From positions 186,001-250,000 of the forward strand of contig JAYKKM010000217.1 in assembly GCA_035772405.1 (NCBI GenBank): DNA of 64,000 nucleotides, in the 5' to 3' direction. The position numbers were made by a program, and so were the translations under genes. Below the pieces are notes generated by a model. It did not search any database. It was not told where the DNA came from and worked only from the letters and a program-made list of their open reading frames with translations. Shown one piece after another: positions 57,501 through 64,000 of the stretch (its first letter is position 1; each line of letters begins with the position of its first letter). The DNA comes from Chrysogorgia sp. JL179-B06 (lineage: Eukaryota; Cnidaria; Anthozoa; Scleralcyonacea; Chrysogorgiidae).

Positions 57501-58067
57501 AACAGCAACAATGTCAAGACTTCTCCCAAATACCAAAGCTTGGAACTCATTCAGCTTGTTGCAGAGTGATCGTGCATTCAGTAAACAGCAGTTAAGACCA
57601 AAATCATTCGACCAATCGTCACCACGTGCAGAAGTAAGAGTAGGTATCGTGCTTCCAACGGGTCCAGGATTCGGACTTACATCGCCAGATAATAGCACTA
57701 GACACGAGGCTGCCAACGTAGCGTTCAAAAGATGTAAGCCAGCTTTTAGTTTATAAGATATTGGAAGTGGGACCACCCGCGAGTGTCGAGGAAAACCAGA
57801 TGTATTTCTAGATGGGTACAGTTTCACATCAAATTTTAAAGCAAGCATTATAGAAGACGCATCATTAGAGATACTTTGCTGATGTTTCGAGGACTCCAGA
57901 AGCATAAACAGAGATAAAAGCAGAACTAATTTGACTGAGGGATGAGAAAGTAAACCACCTGGAATCTTGAAGGTTATATGATGAGAAGATTGTTTGCAAT
58001 AGTCTGAAACTGAAGCCATTGTAATAATCAGGGGAAACCCCGGACACGCTTCAAGTGAAAAGACCAA
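54562..58067 (-). mobile_element. CR1/L2-group LINE with 2A-like motif
   Basis: A minus-strand non-LTR retrotransposon with an endonuclease-RT polyprotein, a short 3' UTR (54764-54590) and a TAAATAAATAAATAAAA tail (54562-54585). The RT (FADD, YLDFSKAFDRVPH) and a C-terminal EYASPVWSPY block place it in the CR1/L2/Rex1 assemblage. The 5' region contains tandem units at 58.45-58.86 kb. No TSD was resolved. Two frameshifts break the ORF. Confidence 0.85.
54765..58067 (-). pseudogene. LINE endonuclease-reverse transcriptase ORF, two frameshifts
   Basis: The first part (58067-56739) starts with a hydrophobic segment (VKLVLLLSLFMLLES) and has a 2A-like motif GDVSPNPGP at 57660-57686. An APE-type endonuclease follows: LLNARSLCNKL, AVTETWL, GDFNYPHINW, DSDHLVI. 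A frame change near 56775 leads to the RT N-terminus (PPWVDKEIVSLLRKKN, NYRGISLLDQLSK, HGFFPGRSSVTQL, LDFSKAFDRVPH). A second near 55745 leads to SGVPQGSVLGPLLF and LPLFADDSKCF (55595-55584), the RT active site, then the C-terminus ending at TAA 54765. It supplies nicking and target-primed reverse transcription. Length and order are normal for the clade, so the copy is nearly full length but dead as read. Confidence 0.85.
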
Positions 58068-58453
58068 ATAAAATCCAAATCAAATAGCCAAACACGGCAA
58101 ATGTTATACAAAATGCATAAAAAGTCAAGCGACAATCTTGAAATCGAAGAGGAACCTGAGGATACACGTAAAAAAGGATATGAAGACGATGAAGTTATAA
58201 ACGAACCAGCGCCAGCAGGTCAAGAGACAAGGTCATACGGAAATCAATAAATGAATAATCAATATTCACCAGGACGTCACTATATGATCCACGATAATTC
58301 AGAAATCAAGATGTTTTAGCTTGATAAATGGATAGTACCGAATAGAGGAAGGTCAGGTGATTTCGATGATATGCGGCATACGACAAAAGAGGCAATATTC
58401 ACTGAGAAAAAAACAATGTTGTTGTTGCTAGGATACACAAAACAAGACACCGA

Positions 58454-58860
58454 GAAACCAACGGTCAAATGTAAAATGATGAATAATTCAAAAGTTACGA
58501 TACGAAAGGGAGAAAAACTCGAATGATAGAAAAGACAAGCAAAATCCAAACAAAATTGTTAAATATGAATCAACCAAATGGTAAACAGGTGGAGAAATGG
58601 CCAAATTTTGAAATAGGCGAAAACGATGACAGGATATACGTCAAATAGGACAGGAAGAAACCAACCGTCAAATATAAAATGTTAAATAATTCAAAATTCA
58701 CGTTATGAAAGGGATAAAAACTTGAATGGTAGGAAAGATAATCCAACTCCAAATGAAACTGTGGAATATGAACCAACCAACTGTTAAACAGGCGAGTAAA
58801 TGGCCAAATTTAAAACACTGCGAAAACGGTGACGCGTCAAACCAAACAGACAAATATATA
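58454..58860. repeat. Two about 203-bp tandem units in the LINE 5' region
   Basis: Units beginning GAAACCAAC.GTCAAAT at 58454 and 58657 share ATAATTCAAAA, ATGAAAGGGA-like, AATATGAA.CAACCAA, TAAACAGG and AATGGCCAAATTT words in the same order. A weaker partial resemblance occurs near 58070-58110. They lie upstream of the LINE ORF and resemble promoter monomers. Confidence 0.65.
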
Positions 58861-58869
58861 ACTCAAAAT

Positions 58870-60115
58870 AAATCCACGGGAGATAAAAAATCACTAAAAA
58901 AACGTAGCACAGGATGATCACGAGACTTTAAACAATAATATAATCCAAAAGACCAGATGAAATAACTTTTATAGCAAGACTAAGTGACGATGCAAGCCGG
59001 AGTCAATTTCACAGTACTCATCTGTTTACGGGCTACTCTCTGATATGGCATCCATTGGTAAGTTGGGATTCATAGCTGTTTGATCGCAGAAGAACCAGTG
59101 TCGAAAATGCTCATACTTTAGTGTAGGTTAACTGCGATCGATAGTATAAACTGTGTATCCAGTTGTAAGCGTTGTGAGCATACTTACGACGAAGACAGTT
59201 GACAACCACATCGCTGATCAACTATTAGAACAAAACAACTTATCGAAGGCAATAGGTATTCTTTGGCTGTATCCTGCCTCGTACCCAGGCGTCTCAATCC
59301 TTGTACGAGCGCACTTGCAAGGCGAAGGAGCGGCTGGGCTGTATCAGAATTCACAATTTTGTTTACGACGGGTGATAGCCTGAGTATCAGGCCCTCGATG
59401 GCCAGAAATTGCGGACATGACGATTGCGCATGCGCAAAATAATTTATTAAAATGGCCACCAAATGCCTATGTTTTATGTATGAGAAAATTAAATATTCAA
59501 GAATATATTAATATCAAAGTTTATTCGAATGATTGCAAAAAATAAAATAACATGTTGAGATCAACAGCTAGCCTCTGAACTTCACAAATAAGCAATAAGT
59601 GTTATACTCGCTCTGCATTTCGCATATGAATACTAAAATAAGTTACCTTAAATTGTTACGAGGAAATGGCAGAATTTGCTGAAGGATAAGCTCTAAATGT
59701 TTCATTCATCTTACTTAGACAATAATGAACAAAAGCAAAAATCGTTCTACTTGAACCAGTTATTTATGTACCTGTTCGGCCATCATGGGTATTTAGACAC
59801 GAAATAACAACTCTGCATTTTCGATTTATAAATCCATTAAGATCACCATTATAGAACGAACGGAATAATAACCGCCGTTTATAATCACTGCCAAACGGAG
59901 AACTTTCCTGTCCCAATAACTCCAGAAATATTCTTCCTCATATGGCATGTTAGGTACCAAAATATGCAGCGAAACATACTCCATCTTGTTATTTTAATAA
60001 TGATGCACCCACGGCAATATTGACCAGCGAATACCCCCTACAAGACATGGTCAGTTGATTTGACCCCCCGCAGCGAGAATCGAACCGCGAAATTCTAAAA
60101 ACAACATGAGCTGAA
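58870..60115. other. Intergenic, nothing recognised
   Basis: No conserved frame. A CTCGTACCCAGGCGTCTC word (59278-59295) and the following segment resemble short interspersed repeats, but no ends could be fixed. Confidence 0.4.
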
Positions 60116-63100
60116 ATGTCGACTGATTTGCCTTTGGAAATATTACAGTATCTTAACTTTGAACGATTTAAAGCCACTGTTCGTGTAGATAACGATCACT
60201 GCATCAAATATATCCGCCGAGAAAGCGTTTCAGAGAAGGAGATAATCCTCACTGCCCATTTTCCGTACGAGTGTGTTCGTGTTTGGTATCGTGCTCGACA
60301 AGAAGCTTTGACGAAGCAGATTCCATGCAGTTACATTGATATTTTTAATGCCTTTCTCTACCAACTAACTGGATTCGAAGTAAGAACCGATTCCCAACGC
60401 TTCGAAGAACATATCAGAAAGATTGCCCATCTGGTCAAAACAAAGTTTATCGGTAAGAATGGGACAACATACCGAAAGCTTTGTCAAAAAGAAGTTAGTG
60501 TGTCCCTGCAAATGGGGGATATAGCAACACACCGTCGCCTGTCAGAAGTAGATGCACAATTAAATGAGCAGAAATGCATCAATGATGAACTTCTAAGGGG
60601 TAATTATATTCTACAAGAATGCTATGATTCGCTTCTTAAAGGGATGAATGAAGCTCAGGAAGCTGATAGAATAGCCAGGACAAGTGTTGATCTTGAAATC
60701 AAAGGCCTTAAAATCCAAAACCAAAACCTTCATAATTACATTGAGGGACTTGGCCAGAAATTGGATTTTAACAATAATAGTGGGAAACTAACTGAGGTCG
60801 GTGATCGCCATCAGCGAAGAAAGTTAGTTGAGATAAAGACAAAAGTGGAGAAAGCGTTGTGGTTTGCTAAAACATTTGGATTAGACTTACAATCTGCCAT
60901 TTTTAAGGATAACCAGGGATTAAATCGCACATTGTCATATAATACAAAAGTCAGAAAATCATATCAAGATTTAACAGCAGCGGATCAGCTGGAAATCAAG
61001 AATGTTTTATTTATTCTTGATAAATTCTGTGTTGGCGATGATGCATACCATGAACTTTCAATGGTTGCTGGGCATGAACATTTGCCACGATCCTACCTCA
61101 TCAAGCAGTGTAAAGATGAGATGAATAAGTTGTGCCATATTATACGGACCCCTGGACCAGACCAAGGTGCACAGCTTGATTTTCAGGCTGAATTGGAATC
61201 GGTTATTCAAAATCAGGTATGTTATGTAGTAAAATATTACACTTTTGGGATTGGATGAAAATTAGCGATTACATTATCTGCGGCCAGGAAAATATGTGGG
61301 ATTCTTAGAAATCTTGCAGTATGAACGAGAAATTGTATTGCTACATTGCAACAGTATGATTGCCGAGGATCGCATGACATGGTGCGTCCTACAAGGAGTG
61401 CACCATACCATACACAGTATTTTTACAAATATATATATATATACTTTTTATTTTTTTATGTATAGATACAACAGAAACTACTTGATATTACTGACCCACA
61501 ACTGAAATTACACATCAAGTTGTCTGGTGATGGGGCCAAATAAGATGTCCAGGCTTACAAATTTTGTGGTAATTTCCTTCTCGGTACTGAACAGCCGTAA
61601 AGATGTCATGTCATCGAAAGGTATATAACAAATCGCAATAGATCAATCATTATGAAGTCCTATCAAAAATTGTATTTGCCACATATTTTTTGAGAATATC
61701 CAGCCGGGTATTTAAATAGATTGTCACTATCCTATAATTGCATACTGTACCCCTTCCTCAGATTATTGTATTATACTGTAATTATCATCTTTTTAATAAA
61801 TGTTTTATTTTAGGTAACCACACAATCGCTATTATTAAAGGACACGAGTCGTATGTATTGTTGGAGAAATCCTGCTCAGAGATATTCAAACAAATCAACT
61901 GCCTTGTTAAAAGCAAGATGGTTGTTATTGATGGCAGGAATATCCCTGTAGAGGTATATCTTGGGGGAGATTATAAGGTAAATAAAAACAGCATAACATA
62001 AGAAAAATATCCTAAATTAAACAAACCATTTTTTGTTGTTCTATAGTTTCTACTACTTATGATGGGGATGAAGGCAGCAACCTCCGATTATGCCTGCATC
62101 TGGTGTACCATTCATAAATCTAATGGGTAAGGATGTGTACAGTGATACACTTTCAATGTCTAGGGTGTCTCAATGTCTACTCAGATCTCTAATGAACAAA
62201 TAAATACTGCCTACTCAAATCAGTCAAAAGTGTTGTATATTCAAGTCTGTATTCCATAATATAACACCAGTCCACACTCCACTCACCTGTATTTCCAATA
62301 TTTACACACATACTCTAACCGTATTAATAGTTTATATTATGAAATTTACTAGATATGATATTTCAAAGCCCAGAGACTTCTACTGGGGAGACCTGGCTAG
62401 GACAATAAACAAGCGAAAGGAAAATGCTAAGAGCAATAAGTTATCTTGCCAATATCAGCCTCTTGTTGATATCACATTGGAAAATGTTGTATTGGACGAG
62501 CTTCATTTAATGTTGCGTGTTACAGGTTGGTGAATTTTATTGCACTATTTAATAACATGTTGTTTTGTTGCGGATTGGTATGGTCAATCACAGACTGAGA
62601 GGGGGAATTATATTAGTGAATAGGTTAATTGTTGGTGTTATTTTTTAGACAAACTGACAAAAAACCTTGTGATGGATGCCAATGAATGGGACAACAAAGA
62701 AAACCTTCACAAAGCTCCCTCACAAAGAACGAATAGCCGCCTGGAGAATCTTGTTAAATGTATATGTAGTTGTGGAGTATCATTTAGTGTGTGGCAAAAG
62801 ATGGATGCAGATGGAAAGGATAGTGGACTCCAGGACTTCACAAGTCTGATGGGGTCAGACAAGAAACTGCTATTGAAAGCATTGCCTGATAAGTTGTCGG
62901 GAGTTGTCAGGCCAGAAATAAGTGCAACCGTTGTGAAACTCTGGAAGGTGAAATATTTATTGTACTTTCCTGTTAAATTTTCTTATTACAAACTACAAAA
63001 GCAGAACCTCAATTAGTTATCTAAAATTCAGCATTACTTTTCTATTTTTTCAAGGGTTTTGAGGAACTTTACACACTATTGGGGTGCCAAAGTCCTACTG

Positions 63101-63881
63101 AAGTGCAAATTAATGACTACTTTACTAAGGTAAACCACAGATCATGTCTTATATTATACTGCATGCATGCAGGTAAACAATCTTGGTCCATGGACAGAAC
63201 CTACTGAAAATCAGGGACCACTCCAAAAAATATTTGAATTTATAAATAATTATTAAAAGTGGTATTTTCTTTTCAGGCTGTCAATTGGACAAACTTGTTT
63301 GTATCGCTCAGTGGCAAAAGCAGGGGGTACGAACAAGAAAGGGTTACACCCTATATACATGCTATGGTATACCACGTGCCAAGATTCATGCATTTACATG
63401 CAGGAGTTAAAAAGTTTACAGGACAAGGTAATGATGACAAAATAAAAAAATGTTTATAAAATATTTAATTGACAAATGTGATTTTGTATGTGTTGAAAAG
63501 CTTAACGATGACTGCCGACGCATTCATTTACGCAGATCAAATAAATGGGATGCTGCGAAGGATGTTCTTCTTGTTGGAAAGCGTGTTGAACATCTAGCAG
63601 AATGTGAGAGGACACACAGAAAATATAAAAAAACAAATGCTGCCTACTGGGAATCTGGTATTAACGATACCCGAGCGAAGCGAGTTCGCATTTCTGCCGA
63701 AGTGGTTAATGATAACCAAGAGCCCTGGGATTTTGATGTGGATAGCCTGACAGCACATGAAATAAAAGCAAAATTAAAGGAAGTAGGTGTTACAACAAGA
63801 TTACGGTGTCTCAAAAAATTAAAAACATATGTTGAGACAATGAGAAATAATGAAAATCAGGCATCAAACACACAGGAATGA
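60116..63881 (+). CDS. Nine-exon DDE-transposase-like gene with C-terminal SAP-like motif
   Basis: Exons: 60116-61216, 61466-61620, 61814-61977, 62047-62126, 62353-62525, 62649-62947, 63055-63129, 63277-63427 and 63490-63881; phases agree throughout. Exon 1 is long, with a coiled-coil-like region (residues about 140-215). KLSGDGAK (exon 2), LGGDYKFLL (exon 3/4), CIWCTIH (a Cys-x2-His motif) and VLDELHLML (exon 5) are plausible D, D, C(2)H and E elements of an RNase H-fold transposase. The end (FDVDSLTAHEIKAKLKEVGV...) looks like a SAP DNA-binding motif. Oddities: about 4 extra bases including TAA right after GDGAK (near 61552), and the last intron ends in AT instead of AG at 63488-63489. I recall uncharacterised multicopy relatives in cnidarians and sponges but no superfamily name. 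The element ends lie outside the window or were not found. Confidence 0.6.
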
Positions 63882-64000
63882 ATAATATGCATTTCATAAT
63901 AATATATTTATAATGTGTAATATGTATAGAAAAATAATAAATTGTATATAATGTGTATATATAATTGTATATAATATGTAAAGGAAAATAATCAATTAAT

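Noticed and set aside
59153..59462. Open frames on both strands at 59.2-59.5 kb
   Set aside because: Mutual shadows over a repeat-like sequence; no conserved motif.

Overview
The window is AT-rich eukaryotic DNA. Its genes are split by short introns (GT...AG), and most of it is made of transposable elements. The repertoire (a DUF6589/RecQ transposon, a Kolobok, MULE and integrase-type transposases, a Ty3/Gypsy element, a CR1/L2-group LINE with a 2A-like motif, DUF7869-type and HECT/G2E3-like genes) resembles what I remember from cnidarian, sponge and mollusc genomes. I infer an early-branching or other invertebrate metazoan and cannot name the species. No rRNA, convincing tRNA or CRISPR array was seen.

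Layout. 1-4 kb: gene-free, with small MITEs. 4.081-12.946 kb: one complete 8.87-kb DNA transposon with inverted ends and a 9-bp target duplication (TSD). It carries a five-exon DUF6589 transposase-like gene on + and, converging on it, a two-exon RecQ-family helicase on -. Two tiny relatives (8.0 and 37.8 kb) share its termini, and the second has its own perfect 9-bp TSD. 14.9-17.6 kb: a two-exon HECT-domain (G2E3-like) gene broken by one stop codon and a poly-G slip. 18.4-19.6 kb: a decayed integrase-core transposase. 20.9-29.1 kb: a minus-strand multi-exon gene split by a 6.17-kb Kolobok element (perfect 43-bp TIRs, TTAA TSD). The Kolobok encodes its transposase on - and a P2X7-C-terminus-like zinc-binding ORF on +. 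31.6-33.7 kb: a decayed MULE transposase joined to a DEDDh exonuclease. 34.5-36.2 kb: a MULE-like non-autonomous element inserted, with a 9-bp TSD, into a minus-strand exon whose frame is restored when it is removed. 36.7-39.4 kb: a decayed DUF7869-like gene. 40-48 kb: foldback and tandem repeats, a Q-rich intronless gene ending in a histone-type 3' stem-loop, a small zinc-finger ORF, an LRRNT secreted or membrane protein, and a TA-flanked MITE. 47.9-54.0 kb: a minus-strand ORF with a 2A-like motif and a cysteine-peptidase-like region, split by a Ty3/Gypsy element with identical 86-bp LTRs and a 5-bp TSD. 54.6-58.9 kb: a CR1/L2-group LINE on -. 60.1-63.9 kb: a nine-exon DDE-like, SAP-ended gene running to the window edge.

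How it fits together. Most coding content is mobile-element machinery at different stages of decay. Insertions are nested: Kolobok inside a gene intron, Gypsy inside an ORF, a MULE-like MITE inside an exon, and possibly the helicase transposon inside an older palindromic repeat. TIR, LTR and TSD pairs are clean enough to define element borders from sequence alone, although most transposase frames carry frameshifts or stops. The RecQ helicase, the P2X7-like ORF and the nine-exon SAP/DDE gene are the best-preserved element genes. The Q-rich ORF at 42.8 kb is the best candidate for an ordinary host gene.
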